Source: Craterilacuibacter sinensis
Lineage (GTDB): Bacteria; Pseudomonadota; Gammaproteobacteria; Burkholderiales; Chromobacteriaceae
DNA: 64,000 nt
Assembly (NCBI RefSeq): GCF_009831765.1
Contig: NZ_WSSB01000008.1
Span: 125,238 to 189,237 of the forward strand
Direction: 5' to 3'
This document shows positions 9,177 to 18,423 of this stretch, one piece after another; the stretch's first letter is position 1; each line of letters starts with the position of its first letter. Below the pieces are notes generated by a model. That model was given only the letters and a program-made list of their open reading frames with translations, ran no database searches and was not told where the DNA came from. The position numbers and the translations under genes are program-made.

Positions 9177-10085
9177 ATGAAACCACTGTCCGGCCTGTCT
9201 GCTTTTTTCCTGCTGCTATCGCTCTCGGCGACGGCTGCGGCCATTCCGCAGCCCGATGTGGCGATTCAGCCGAGCGGCACCCATGTGGTGATCAATCTGC
9301 CGCAGACACGCTTATTCCTGTTTCAGGATGGCGAGCTAAAAGACAGCTTTCCGGTCGCCGTCGGCAAGATGCTGACGCGCACGCCGGTGGGCGAATATGC
9401 GGTGACCGGCATTTACCGTAATCCGAGCTGGCACGTTCCCCGCTCCATCCAGGAAGAAATGCGCAAAAAAGGCAAGCCGGTCGAGACCGTGGTGCCGCCG
9501 GGGCCGGACAATCCGCTGGGGCCGGTATTTATCCGCTTCGGCGAAGCCAAACTGGGCTTAGGCATACACGGCACCAATGCGCCATCCAGCGTACCGGGGT
9601 TTCGCAGCCATGGTTGCGTACGCATGAAAAGCGAACAGGCACTGCAACTGTCCAATATCGTCCCCAAGGGGGCTGCGGTTTCGGTCACTTACCAGACCGT
9701 CCTGCTGTCGCAGGATCAGGCCGGGGAATTGTGGCTGACCGCATTTCGCGACCGCTACCAGAACAAGAATGTCGCCATGCCGCAACTGGCCGATGCCCTG
9801 CTGCGCTGGCAGGATGAGAACCAAGTGCCCGTGTTCGGTCAACGGGTCAATCAGGCGCTCAACGAGCGCAAGGGCAAGCCGCTCTGCCTGACCTGCAAAA
9901 AACCGGCCGAGGCACGCATCAGCGGCACGCTTAGCGCCATACCCTGGCTATCCAATCAGGAACCGGCCCAGATCCAGCCCGAGCCAGCAGCAGAGCCTGT
10001 GATGGAGCCGGCACCGGAAGATGCCTCCGGCGCCTGGCCGGCAGCCAAACGCAAAGCGGTACAACCGGCCACGCAACCGGGCTAA
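9177..10085 (+). CDS. L,D-transpeptidase (YkuD family), exported
   Basis: A 302-residue envelope enzyme with a clear signal peptide (residues 1 to about 22, cut near AAA-IPQP). The YkuD catalytic domain spans about 35-185 and ends in the family motif HGTN(12)SHGCVRM, where Cys is the nucleophile and His a partner. The tail (about 190-302) is Pro/Ala/Glu-rich after a CLTC pair and is probably disordered. Such enzymes make 3-3 crosslinks in peptidoglycan or attach lipoproteins to it (E. coli ErfK/YcfS type); which activity applies here cannot be read from sequence. Start set at the ATG directly before the signal peptide. It converges with the minus-strand MocR gene, whose stop lies one base away. 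Confidence 0.9.
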   Translation: MKPLSGLSAFFLLLSLSATAAAIPQPDVAIQPSGTHVVINLPQTRLFLFQDGELKDSFPVAVGKMLTRTPVGEYAVTGIYRNPSWHVPRSIQEEMRKKGKPVETVVPPGPDNPLGPVFIRFGEAKLGLGIHGTNAPSSVPGFRSHGCVRMKSEQALQLSNIVPKGAAVSVTYQTVLLSQDQAGELWLTAFRDRYQNKNVAMPQLADALLRWQDENQVPVFGQRVNQALNERKGKPLCLTCKKPAEARISGTLSAIPWLSNQEPAQIQPEPAAEPVMEPAPEDASGAWPAAKRKAVQPATQPG

Positions 10086-10086
10086 A

Positions 10087-11523
10087 TCAAGGCGCGGGCG
10101 TTGCGGCAGCCTCGCAGGCAAGTGCGGCAAAACGCAAAAGTGCACGTTCGTAAGCCGGCGTCCACGGATAGCAGCACGACAGGCGTACACAGTTATTGAA
10201 ACGCCCGCGCGCCGAATACAGCGCGCCCGGCGCGACAGTAATGCCCTCGGCCAGCGCGCGCTGAAATAGCGCCAGCGTATCCACGCCCTTGGGCAGTTCT
10301 ACCCACAGCAAGCAGCCACCGGATGGCGAGGTCGCACGGGTACCAGCCGGAAAATGGCTGGCCACGGCCGCGCGCAGCTTTTCCATCTGCGCCATAAACT
10401 GGCGGCGGATAAAGCGCAGATGGTGGTCGAAGCCACCGCTTTCCAGATATTCCGCCAGCGCCTCCTCCAGCAAACGGGGCTGGCCCAGGGACCCCGCAAT
10501 CTTGAGGCGCATCACCTCGTGCAAGAAGCGCCCCGGCGCTATCCAGCCTATGCGAAAGCCCGGCGCCAGCGTCTTGCTGAAGCTGGAACACAGTAAGACC
10601 CAGCCTTCCTTGTCGCAGGATTTGACCGAATCCGGCGGCGCCGCACCGTAAAACAGGTCGGCATGCGGGGTGTCTTCGATGAGCGGAATACGGTACTCGC
10701 TAACCAGCGCCGCCAGACGCTGGCGCGCAGCCAAGGGCATGCTGGCGCCCAGCGGGTTCTGTACCGTAGGCTGCACCACCAAAGCCGACAGGCGCTTTTC
10801 CGACAGCAACAACTCCAGTGCATCCAGCGACAGGCCGCTTGCCGGATGGGTCGGAATTTCTATCACCGACAGACCCAGACTCTTGGCAAGCGGAATCAGG
10901 CCAAAGTAGGTCGGCGACTCCAGCCCCACGGTGTCGCCGGGTTTGCACACCGCATGCAGCGCCAGTTGCAGCGCCTCCGAACAACCATTGGTCACCACGA
11001 TATCGTCCGGGCTTAATACACAGCCACTCCCCAGTGCCCGCTGGGCAATCTGGCGGCGCAGCCGCTCGGAGCCCGGCGGAAACGGGTAGTCGGTGGTCAG
11101 CTCGGGATGCTGGCGCACCAGCTTGCTGACGATCTGCTTAAGACGGGTGGTCGGATAAAAATCGCTGCCGCGCGGACTGGCCAGCGATAAATCGATCACA
11201 TCGGTGCGGGTTTGCGCACTCATCACCAGCTCCAGCTGATCGGCCTCGCCCTGCTCGCCAGCATGGGTTTCGCTCTGGCGGCGCATCAGCGGCAAAGGCA
11301 GGCGCGCGACACCCTTGACGTAAAACCCCGACTGCGGCCGGGCCTCGATCAGGCCGCGATCCTCCAGTGCCCGGTAGGTCGCCAGTATGGTCGACGGACT
11401 GACCTTGTGAATGGCGCAAGCCTTGCGCACCGAGGGCAGGCGCTCACCGACCCTGACCGTGCCGTTTTCTATCAGCGCGCTCCACTCGCCCACCAAAGAC
11501 ATATACAGCGTTTCGCTACTCAT
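10087..11523 (-). CDS. MocR-family transcriptional regulator (GntR HTH fused to PLP aminotransferase-like domain)
   Basis: A 478-residue regulator. The N-terminal winged helix (about 10-75) has the GntR pattern RVGERLPSVRKACAIHKVSPSTI. The C-terminal part (about 105-470) is an aminotransferase fold I domain; the PLP lysine lies in the LCSSFSKTLAPGFRIGW segment. MocR proteins sense PLP adducts of amino compounds or vitamin B6 (GabR, PdxR, TauR). Start at 11523 has a good ribosome-binding site (GGGGCGGG). It is divergent from a LysE exporter across a perfect 13-base inverted repeat, which strongly suggests it controls that exporter and itself. The effector is unknown; this should not be read as a catalytic aminotransferase. 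Confidence 0.9.
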   Translation of the reverse strand: MSSETLYMSLVGEWSALIENGTVRVGERLPSVRKACAIHKVSPSTILATYRALEDRGLIEARPQSGFYVKGVARLPLPLMRRQSETHAGEQGEADQLELVMSAQTRTDVIDLSLASPRGSDFYPTTRLKQIVSKLVRQHPELTTDYPFPPGSERLRRQIAQRALGSGCVLSPDDIVVTNGCSEALQLALHAVCKPGDTVGLESPTYFGLIPLAKSLGLSVIEIPTHPASGLSLDALELLLSEKRLSALVVQPTVQNPLGASMPLAARQRLAALVSEYRIPLIEDTPHADLFYGAAPPDSVKSCDKEGWVLLCSSFSKTLAPGFRIGWIAPGRFLHEVMRLKIAGSLGQPRLLEEALAEYLESGGFDHHLRFIRRQFMAQMEKLRAAVASHFPAGTRATSPSGGCLLWVELPKGVDTLALFQRALAEGITVAPGALYSARGRFNNCVRLSCCYPWTPAYERALLRFAALACEAAATPAP

Positions 11524-11588
11524 TCCCGCCCCTTTATCCATCATCCCGGCCCCATCAGGGCCCAGGCAGCACAGTTCAGCCACAATCA

Positions 11589-11626
11589 GACCATAACAGT
11601 TGACCACAATGCAAACTGTTATGGTC
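11589..11626. promoter_or_regulatory. Perfect 13-bp inverted repeat, candidate MocR operator
   Basis: GACCATAACAGTT at 11589-11601 is repeated exactly in inverted orientation at 11614-11626, separated by 12 bases, so the centres of the halves lie about 25 bases apart. It sits in the 188-base gap between the divergent MocR regulator and LysE exporter genes. Binding by the regulator is inference from position and symmetry. Confidence 0.75.
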
Positions 11627-11711
11627 TCAATTCAACACTTCTGGATCTGTAATTACTTATTGGGCAACGCTAATATATCGCCAGAATTCAGCCTCTCTGA
11701 CGGATACCGAT

Positions 11712-12350
11712 ATGAACTTCATCGCGCTGGTGACCTACCTCACCATCATGGCCATTACACCGGGCCCGAACAATCTGGCTCTGGCCTCCAGCGGCGTGAA
11801 TTTCGGTCTGAAACGCACCCTGCCGGCGCTCATGGGGATGGCACTGGGTCTGTCCAGCCAGGTTGCGATACTGGCACTGGCGCTAGGCAGCATGATGGCA
11901 CTGATGGAGAGCATCAAATTGTGGCTGGCGCTGGCCGGCTGCCTCTACCTGTTCTGGCTGTCCTGGCATATGGCGCATGCCGCCGAGCCCGGCGCCGACG
12001 GAAAAGCCAGCAAAGGCAAACCCATGGGCTTTGCCGGCGGTGTGCTTTTCAACTGGCTGAACCCCAAAGTATGGCTGATGGGCTTTAACGTCGCCATCGT
12101 GTTCCTGCCTGACAGCATGCCGGTGTGGCAGGCGGGCAGCCTGTTCTTTGTCGTGACTTTTATCATTACCCTGCCCTGCATCGCAGCCTGGGCCTGGGGC
12201 GGTGAATATATCCGCCGCTATCTGGATTCGCCGCGCCGCCTGCACCTGTTCAACTACAGCATGGGCGGCATGCTGGCCTGTACTGCGGCCTGGCTGCTGG
12301 TGGAAATGCTGCCGGCCGACACCATGGCACAGATGAGCGCCATGGTCTGA
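11712..12350 (+). CDS. LysE/RhtB-family amino-acid exporter
   Basis: A 212-residue inner-membrane protein with about six helices. The N-terminal TPGPNNLALASSGVNFG motif is diagnostic for the LysE/RhtB superfamily, as is FNWLNPKVWLMG near residue 118. Family members export lysine, arginine, homoserine, threonine, cysteine metabolites or other amino acids. The divergent MocR regulator suggests that export is induced by an amino compound sensed through PLP. The start is the ATG at 11712; no good Shine-Dalgarno sequence is seen. A strong terminator follows at 12390. Confidence 0.88.
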   Translation: MNFIALVTYLTIMAITPGPNNLALASSGVNFGLKRTLPALMGMALGLSSQVAILALALGSMMALMESIKLWLALAGCLYLFWLSWHMAHAAEPGADGKASKGKPMGFAGGVLFNWLNPKVWLMGFNVAIVFLPDSMPVWQAGSLFFVVTFIITLPCIAAWAWGGEYIRRYLDSPRRLHLFNYSMGGMLACTAAWLLVEMLPADTMAQMSAMV

Positions 12351-12389
12351 TTTTCCCCTATTCCTTTCCTAACCCCGAGTGGAATTTTC

Positions 12390-12424
12390 CCCGCAAACAC
12401 CAATCGTGTTTGCGGGTTTTTTTT
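12390..12424 (+). terminator. Rho-independent terminator after the LysE exporter
   Basis: An 11-bp perfect stem (CCCGCAAACAC / GTGTTTGCGGG) with a 5-base loop and eight T residues. It separates the exporter from gltX. Confidence 0.92.
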
Positions 12425-12474
12425 GCTGCAGCGTAAAATAGCCGGCTTACCTTCGAACCCGAGCCTGACCCATC

Positions 12475-13860
12475 ATGATACGTACCCGTTTCGCCCCCAG
12501 CCCGACCGGCTACCTGCATATAGGTGGCGTGCGCACGGCCCTGTTTTCCTGGGCATTTGCCAAAAAGCACGGCGGCACTTTCGTGCTGCGCATCGAAGAC
12601 ACCGATCTTGAGCGCTCGACGCCCGAATCGGTCAAAGCCATCCTTGACGGCATGCACTGGGTCGGCCTCGACTACGATGAAGGCCCGTTCTACCAGACCC
12701 ACCGTTTCGAGCGTTACGAGGAAGTGATCCAGAAACTGCTGGCCAGCGGCCACGCCTACCACTGCTATATGAGCCGTGAAGAGCTGGATACCTTGCGCGC
12801 CGAGCAAGAAGAGCGCGGCGAGAAGCCACGTTACGATAGGCGCTGGCGCCCAGAGGCAGGCAAGGTATTGCCTGCGCCGCCGGCCGATGTCAAACCTGTG
12901 GTGCGTTTCAAGACGCCACTGGATGGCGTGGTGGCCTGGGACGATGCGGTCAAGGGCCGTATCGAGTTTGCCAACGAAGAGCTGGATGATCTGATCATCG
13001 CCCGCCCCGATGGCAGCCCGACCTATAACTTCTGCGTGGTTGTCGATGACTGGGATATGCAGATCACCCATGTGATCCGTGGTGATGACCATGTGAACAA
13101 CACGCCGCGCCAGATCAACATCCTTAAAGCGCTGAATGCCCCGCTGCCTATCTACGGCCACCTGCCGATGATACTCAACGAAAACGGCCAGAAAATGTCC
13201 AAGCGCCGCGATGCGGTCAGCGTGGTCGATTACGCCGAGCGCGGCATCCTGCCCGAGGCCTTGCTCAACTATCTGGCGCGCCTGGGCTGGGGCCACGGTG
13301 ACGACGAACTGTTCGATATGGCCCAGTTCGTCGAGTGGTTCACACTGGAAGCAGTCAGCCCGTCTGCCAGCCGTTTCAACCACGAGAAATTCATGTGGCT
13401 GAACGCGCAGCATATCAAGCTGGCCGACAATACCCGTCTCGCGACACTGGTCGCGCCGCGCCTGGCCGCATCCGGCATCACACTCGAAGAAGGCCCTGCG
13501 CTCACCGAGGTGCTGGCACTGGTCAAAGAACGGGTACAGGATCTGAATACGCTGGCGGACGAGTGCCACTATTTCTACCAGAAGCTCACCCCAACGGATG
13601 CGGATGTAGAGAAGCATCTGTCGGGCGATACGCCGGCACGCATGGCACGCTTCGCGACCCGTCTTGCCGCCCTGAGCGAATGGAACGCCGCATCCATCCA
13701 CGGCCTGTTCAAACCGTTCTGCGCCGATGAAGGCATCAAAATGGGCCAGCTGGGCATGCCGCTACGCGTACTGGTATGCGGCACCGCGCAGACGCCATCG
13801 GTTGATGCGGTACTGGCCCTGATCGGCCGCGACGAAGTGCTGCGCCGCATGGCCGCCTGA
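12475..13860 (+). CDS. gltX: Glutamyl-tRNA synthetase, zinc-less form
   Basis: A 461-residue class I aminoacyl-tRNA synthetase that charges tRNA-Glu. The HIGH-type motif appears as SPTGYLHIGGVRTALF at the N-terminus and the KMSKR motif in GQKMSKRRDAVSV near residue 240. The zinc site known in E. coli GluRS (a CxC...Y...C arrangement) is not intact: only one Cys of the first pair remains (YHCYMS) and the last ligand Cys is replaced (KPRYDRRWR), so no zinc is expected. Length matches the bacterial family. Its own terminator follows; it appears monocistronic. Whether it is discriminating or also charges tRNA-Gln cannot be decided here. Confidence 0.96.
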   Translation: MIRTRFAPSPTGYLHIGGVRTALFSWAFAKKHGGTFVLRIEDTDLERSTPESVKAILDGMHWVGLDYDEGPFYQTHRFERYEEVIQKLLASGHAYHCYMSREELDTLRAEQEERGEKPRYDRRWRPEAGKVLPAPPADVKPVVRFKTPLDGVVAWDDAVKGRIEFANEELDDLIIARPDGSPTYNFCVVVDDWDMQITHVIRGDDHVNNTPRQINILKALNAPLPIYGHLPMILNENGQKMSKRRDAVSVVDYAERGILPEALLNYLARLGWGHGDDELFDMAQFVEWFTLEAVSPSASRFNHEKFMWLNAQHIKLADNTRLATLVAPRLAASGITLEEGPALTEVLALVKERVQDLNTLADECHYFYQKLTPTDADVEKHLSGDTPARMARFATRLAALSEWNAASIHGLFKPFCADEGIKMGQLGMPLRVLVCGTAQTPSVDAVLALIGRDEVLRRMAA

Positions 13861-13880
13861 GTCTGCCCCCCCCAAGCCAA

Positions 13881-13917
13881 AGCCGGCCGCTCCATCAGGA
13901 GCGGCCGGCTTTTTTTA
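13881..13917 (+). terminator. Rho-independent terminator after gltX
   Basis: A perfect AGCCGGCCGCTCC / GGAGCGGCCGGCT hairpin followed by seven T residues. The minus-strand side is not T-rich, so it serves gltX rather than the converging gene. Confidence 0.9.
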
Positions 13918-13933
13918 TCAAACGACAACAAGC

Positions 13934-14479
13934 TCAGTGCTTACCCAGCCCCAAAGCCAGCCAGCCGGCATGGCCCAACTTTTCCAGCGTCGCGCTATTG
14001 CGCTCGGCGATGGCATCGGCCCCTGCCTCTTCCGCCACCGCCGCGTCCACGCTGGCGTCACGCAATAGATGCAGCGTGGCAAACGGGGCGCGGTTGACAT
14101 AGTTGACCATATCGTCAGGCTCGCAACCGTCAAACTGGAAATCGGGATGGAAGTTGGCCACCTGCAATACGCCATCCAGCGCCTGCTCGCTGATGGCCTC
14201 ATCCGCCAGCAGCAGCACATCGTTGAAATCGATAAAGTCGCTAAACAGCGTCGGATGGATCAGCAAGGTGGTATCAATCTCGCTCGCCGGCGTTTGTGCC
14301 AGCAATGCCAGCTCCCTATCCAGATCCTCGAGAAAACCATCCAGATGGCGCGCGTCGCTGACGACCAGCCGCACACGATTCTCCAGATACACCTTGCGCG
14401 CAAACGGACACAAATCCAGCCCGATAACCGCTTTCTCCAGCCACAAGCGGGTGGCGGCGATCACATCTTCATGGCTCAT
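13934..14479 (-). CDS. DUF1415 family protein, copy A
   Basis: A 181-residue protein of unknown function. The DUF1415 signature is obvious: TRLWLEKAVIGLDLCPFA at the N-terminus, then DTTLLIHPTLFSDFIDFN and FHPDFQF in the middle. The ATG at 14479 is preceded by AAGGAG at a six-base distance, which decides it over a TTG two codons upstream. A close paralogue lies at 18424-18978 on the same strand. No signal peptide or membrane segment. The invariant CPFA cysteine and conserved His and Asp residues hint at an enzymatic or metal site, but nothing firmer can be said. Confidence 0.87.
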   Translation of the reverse strand: MSHEDVIAATRLWLEKAVIGLDLCPFARKVYLENRVRLVVSDARHLDGFLEDLDRELALLAQTPASEIDTTLLIHPTLFSDFIDFNDVLLLADEAISEQALDGVLQVANFHPDFQFDGCEPDDMVNYVNRAPFATLHLLRDASVDAAVAEEAGADAIAERNSATLEKLGHAGWLALGLGKH

Positions 14480-14613
14480 GGCCAACTCCTTGCAAAAAGC
14501 GCAGTGTAAGCCGGCCGTCAGGCTGAACGACAGGTTTTTTGCCTGACAGATACGCTAGACAGCCACTTTACCCATAAGTCATTATAGGTGCTTGCCAAAG
14601 CCCCGTATTCATC

Positions 14614-15774
14614 ATGCTGACTCGTCAGGATCTCCCCGCCCTCGTCGCCGGTTTTGTCACGGTGCTGGTCGGCTATACCAGTTCGGCTGCCATCGTGTTT
14701 GAAGCGGCACGCAGCGCCGGCGCAAACCCGGCAGAAATCAGTTCCTGGCTGATGGCACTGGGGCTGGCCATGGGCATCAGCTGCATAGGTCTGTCGCTAC
14801 GCTACAAGGTCCCGGTCGTCACCGCCTGGTCGACACCGGGCGCAGCGCTATTGATCACCAGCCTGTCCGGCGTCTCGCTGCCCGAGGCCATCGGGGCTTT
14901 CGTGTTTTCGGCAGGACTGATTACGCTCAGCGGCGTCAGCGGCCTGTTCGAGCGCATCATCGGGCGCATTCCCTTGCCCATGGCTTCGGCCATGCTGGCC
15001 GGCATTCTGGTGAAATTCGGCATGAATGTATTCACCTCCATGCAAGCCAGCCTTACGCTGGTGCTGCCGATGTTTATTGCCTATCTCGTCCTCAAGCGCA
15101 GCTTGCCGCGCTACGCCATTGTCGGCGTCCTGCTGCTGGGCATCGTATTGTCGGCAACGCAAGGGCAGTTGCAACTGCAGGGGCTGACCCTTGCGCTGGC
15201 AGTGCCGGTATGGACAACGCCGGCGTTTAACCCGGCCGTACTCTTGGGCGTCGGCTTGCCGCTATTTGTGGTGACCATGGCATCACAAAATGTGCCCGGC
15301 GTGGCGACTTTGCGCGCCCATGGCTACCCGACACCGGTTTCACCACTGATCACCAGCACCGGGCTGATCAATCTGTTGCTGGCCCCCTTCGGTTGCTTTG
15401 CCCTGAATCTTGCCGCCATCACCGCCGCGCTATGCATGAATAGCGATGCCCATGCCGACCCCAAGCGCCGCTATCTGGCCAGCGTGGCGGCCGGCTGGTT
15501 TTACCTGCTGCTGGGCCTGTTCGGCGCGACGATCGGTGCGCTGCTTGCCGCCTTCCCGCAGACACTGGTACTGGCCATTGCCGGCCTTGCCCTGTTCGGC
15601 ACCATTGCCGGCGGCCTCACCACCGCCATGCGCGACGAGCATTTACGCGAACCGGCACTGATCACCTTTCTGATCACCGCTTCAGGCTTGAGCCTGTGGG
15701 GTGTAGGCTCGGCATTCTGGGGGCTGGTTGGCGGCGCGCTAGCCTTGTGGCTGCTACAGCCACGGACACGCTAA
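14614..15774 (+). CDS. BenE-family benzoate/aromatic acid membrane transporter
   Basis: A 386-residue protein with about 11-12 membrane helices. It matches BenE over its length: VGYTSSAAIVFEAARSAGA near the start, VTAWSTPGAALL near residue 70, and the MASQNVPGVATLRAHGY motif near residue 223, the most diagnostic part. BenE is a putative benzoate:H+ symporter, but family members occur in bacteria without benzoate catabolism, and no ben or cat genes are in this window, so the substrate is open. It converges with the GST gene only eight bases away and has no obvious terminator. Confidence 0.88.
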   Translation: MLTRQDLPALVAGFVTVLVGYTSSAAIVFEAARSAGANPAEISSWLMALGLAMGISCIGLSLRYKVPVVTAWSTPGAALLITSLSGVSLPEAIGAFVFSAGLITLSGVSGLFERIIGRIPLPMASAMLAGILVKFGMNVFTSMQASLTLVLPMFIAYLVLKRSLPRYAIVGVLLLGIVLSATQGQLQLQGLTLALAVPVWTTPAFNPAVLLGVGLPLFVVTMASQNVPGVATLRAHGYPTPVSPLITSTGLINLLLAPFGCFALNLAAITAALCMNSDAHADPKRRYLASVAAGWFYLLLGLFGATIGALLAAFPQTLVLAIAGLALFGTIAGGLTTAMRDEHLREPALITFLITASGLSLWGVGSAFWGLVGGALALWLLQPRTR

Positions 15775-15782
15775 AGCATCAA

Positions 15783-16409
15783 TCAGGACGACTGCGGCAC
15801 CGCCATGCCGCGCTGTACGGCAGGGCGCGCAGCCATCATGTCGGCCCAGCGCTGCACATGGGGAAAGTCAGCCAGCGCGACCATATGCCATTCATGGCGC
15901 GCAACCCACGGGTAAAGTGCAATATCGGCAATGCTGTAGTCACTACCGGCGACAAAGCGATGATCGGCCAGTTGCCGGTCCAGCACGCCATACAGGCGCA
16001 AGGTCTCGTCGTGATAGCGCTTTTGCGCATACGGCAGGGTTTCGGGCGCATAGCGCAAAAAATGATGCGCCTGCCCCAGCATCGGGCCGAAGCCGCCCAT
16101 CTGGAACATCAGCCATTGCAGCACGCGATAACGCGCCGCCCCCGCTGCCGGCAGCAAGCGGCCGGTCTTGTCCGCCAGATAAATCAGGATGGCGCCTGAC
16201 TCGAATAACGCCAGTGCTGTACCATCCGGGCCGTCTGGGTCAACGATGGCCGGAATCTTGTTGTTCGGGCTGATCTTGAGAAAGTCGGGCGCGAACTGCT
16301 CGCCCTGATTGATGTCGACCGGAAACACGGTGTAAGGCAGATCAAGCTCTTCCAGCGCGACAGAGATTTTCTTGCCGTTAGGCGTACCCCAGGTGTAAAG
16401 CTCTATCAT
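15783..16409 (-). CDS. Glutathione S-transferase family protein (YfcG/YghU type)
   Basis: A 208-residue cytosolic protein. The N-terminal thioredoxin-like domain (1 to about 85) starts with ELYTWGTPNGKKISVALEEL; the TPNGKK stretch is the mark of the Nu-class enzymes YfcG and YghU, which are disulfide-bond reductases using two glutathiones. NNKIPAIVDPDGPDG supplies the cis-Pro and FESGAILIYLA the Glu-Ser glutathione-binding pair. The helical domain (about 90-208) has DYSIADIALYPWV, the usual hydrophobic core motif. Probably a single-gene unit. Confidence 0.9.
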   Translation of the reverse strand: MIELYTWGTPNGKKISVALEELDLPYTVFPVDINQGEQFAPDFLKISPNNKIPAIVDPDGPDGTALALFESGAILIYLADKTGRLLPAAGAARYRVLQWLMFQMGGFGPMLGQAHHFLRYAPETLPYAQKRYHDETLRLYGVLDRQLADHRFVAGSDYSIADIALYPWVARHEWHMVALADFPHVQRWADMMAARPAVQRGMAVPQSS

Positions 16410-16473
16410 GCTTCTGCCTCCTCGCTATTAATTCACTTAGCATAGAGCAAGGCAGAAGCGGCGGCCAGCCCCC

Positions 16474-18345
16474 TCAAACGCCCGCTTGCGTCCCCAGTTC
16501 CACCACTCGTCCGGGCGGCAGATGGTAATAGACAGCAGCACTTTCGCCCTGCCGCGCCAGCCAGCGGAACATGCTGCGCCGCCAGCGCGGCACATCTGCC
16601 AAAGTTTCCAGCGCACTGACCCGGGTGAGAAAAAATGAGGTGTCTTCCAGCTGAACCGCCAGCCCCGCACGACCTGCCTGAGCCAGCGCCGCCGGCACAT
16701 CCGGCTCTTCGCGAAAACCATAACGCAGATGCACGCACCACAGATCGGGCACCCGCATCTGCACCGTAACGCGCTCGGCTGCAGGCACGCGCGGCACCTC
16801 CTGTGCATCCACATGCAACAATACAATCTGCCGGTGCAGCACTTTGTAATGCTTGATGTTTTGCTGCAAGGCCAGCGGCACGCCGGTCGGGTCCGAGCTC
16901 AGATACACCGCCATGCCCTCTACCCGTAGCACATCCGGCGGCCGGGCGATAAAGTCAGCCAGCGTTTGTGCACAAGCATCACGCTGGCTGGCAATGGCGG
17001 CAGTGCCACGCTTCCAGCTGGTCATCAGGGCAAACAATACCAGTGCCAGCGTCAAGGGCACCCAGCCGCCGGCAATGATCTTGGTCGCGTTGGATGCAAA
17101 AAACAGCAGTTCAACCAGCCACAAGCCCAGCAATAAGGCCATCAGTTTCAAGCGCTGCGTGCCGTGGAACGACAGGAACACCAGCGTCAGGCACAGCACG
17201 GTGGTGATATTCATCGCGCCGGACACGGCGATGCCGTAAGCCGCCGCCATGGCATTGGGCGAGCGAAAGCCCAGCACCAGCAAAACCACCGCCAACAGCA
17301 TCAGCCAGTTGATACCGGGCAAGTACACTTGCCCGCGCTCGGCATCCGAGGTGTGTTTGACATTAAAGGGGGGCAGATAACCCAGATGGCCGGCTTGCAC
17401 CGTCATGGAGAATACGCCGGCGATGGTAGCCTGTGCCGCAATGACGGTTGCCAGCGTAGCCAGCACAACCAGAGGCAGTTGCAAGGCATCAGGCGCAAGG
17501 CCATAAAAGGGATGATTAACGGCAGAAGGGTCGCGCAGCAGCAGCGCCCCCTGACCGAAATAATTGAGCATCAGTGCCGGCCACACAAGGCGGAACCAGG
17601 CCAGACGGATGGGGCGTGCGCCGAAATGTCCCATATCCGCATACAGTGCTTCGCCGCCGGTCATGGCCAGAAATACCGCCGATAGCAGCAAAAAAGCCGC
17701 ACCTGGCGACTCGATGGCAAAGCGGATGGCGTAAAGCGGACTCAAAGCCTTCAGTACAGATGGCTGCTGCACAATGCTGGCCGTGCCCAGCGCCGCCAGC
17801 GTCAACAGCCATAACAGCATCACCGGCCCGAACAGACGCCCGACCGTGCCGCTGCCAAAGCGCTGGATGCCAAACAGCCCGCCCAGCACCAGCAGCGTCA
17901 ACGGCAAAATCAGCGGGGTCAGTGCCGGATCCACCACACTCAGCCCCTCGATGGCAGAGAGCACCGAAATGGCCGGCGTAATCACCGCATCGCCAAAGAA
18001 CAGCGCCGCACCGAAAATACCCAGCGCAACGGCAAAACCGGCCACACGCGGGTGCTGCGCAGCCTTGGCATGCACCCCCGCTGCCAGCGCCAGCACCCCG
18101 CCCTCACCGTCGTTATCGAAGCGCAGCACCAGTAGCATATATTTGAGCGAAATCACCAACAGCACCGCCCAAAACAGTGCCGACAAAGTCGCCAGCACAT
18201 GGGCTTCACTGGGCGTAAGGCCATACAACCCGACAAAAGCCATACGAAAAGCGTATAGCGGGCTGGTGCCGATATCGCCGTACACCACGCCCATTGCGGT
18301 CAAAGCCAATAACCACGGTGTTTTGTTACTCGTTTGCTGTGCCAT
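16474..18345 (-). CDS. kup: Kup low-affinity potassium uptake permease
   Basis: A K+:H+ symporter of the inner membrane. The first helix carries the hallmark GVVYGDIGTSPLYAF; about twelve helices follow to residue 430, then a cytoplasmic tail of roughly 190 residues. FGDAVITPAISVLSAIEGL and the GGEALYADMGHFG segment are conserved in Kup/HAK transporters. With the ATG at 18345 the protein has 623 residues, nearly the E. coli length; an ATG eleven codons upstream (18378) is an alternative. Together with the kdp operon at 33-41 kb it gives the cell both constitutive and inducible K+ uptake. Confidence 0.94.
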   Translation of the reverse strand: MAQQTSNKTPWLLALTAMGVVYGDIGTSPLYAFRMAFVGLYGLTPSEAHVLATLSALFWAVLLVISLKYMLLVLRFDNDGEGGVLALAAGVHAKAAQHPRVAGFAVALGIFGAALFFGDAVITPAISVLSAIEGLSVVDPALTPLILPLTLLVLGGLFGIQRFGSGTVGRLFGPVMLLWLLTLAALGTASIVQQPSVLKALSPLYAIRFAIESPGAAFLLLSAVFLAMTGGEALYADMGHFGARPIRLAWFRLVWPALMLNYFGQGALLLRDPSAVNHPFYGLAPDALQLPLVVLATLATVIAAQATIAGVFSMTVQAGHLGYLPPFNVKHTSDAERGQVYLPGINWLMLLAVVLLVLGFRSPNAMAAAYGIAVSGAMNITTVLCLTLVFLSFHGTQRLKLMALLLGLWLVELLFFASNATKIIAGGWVPLTLALVLFALMTSWKRGTAAIASQRDACAQTLADFIARPPDVLRVEGMAVYLSSDPTGVPLALQQNIKHYKVLHRQIVLLHVDAQEVPRVPAAERVTVQMRVPDLWCVHLRYGFREEPDVPAALAQAGRAGLAVQLEDTSFFLTRVSALETLADVPRWRRSMFRWLARQGESAAVYYHLPPGRVVELGTQAGV

Positions 18346-18423
18346 TTCCCGTCCCGCCAAGCATGCTGTCCAGTTCATTCCCTATGCCTAGCCTAGACGA
18401 GTTCGATGCCATCACCGCCTTGC

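Noticed and set aside
12358..13701. Long minus-strand open frame (447 codons) opposite gltX
   Set aside because: It lies antisense to a well-conserved gltX, has low-complexity composition typical of antisense frames in GC-rich DNA, and matches no family.
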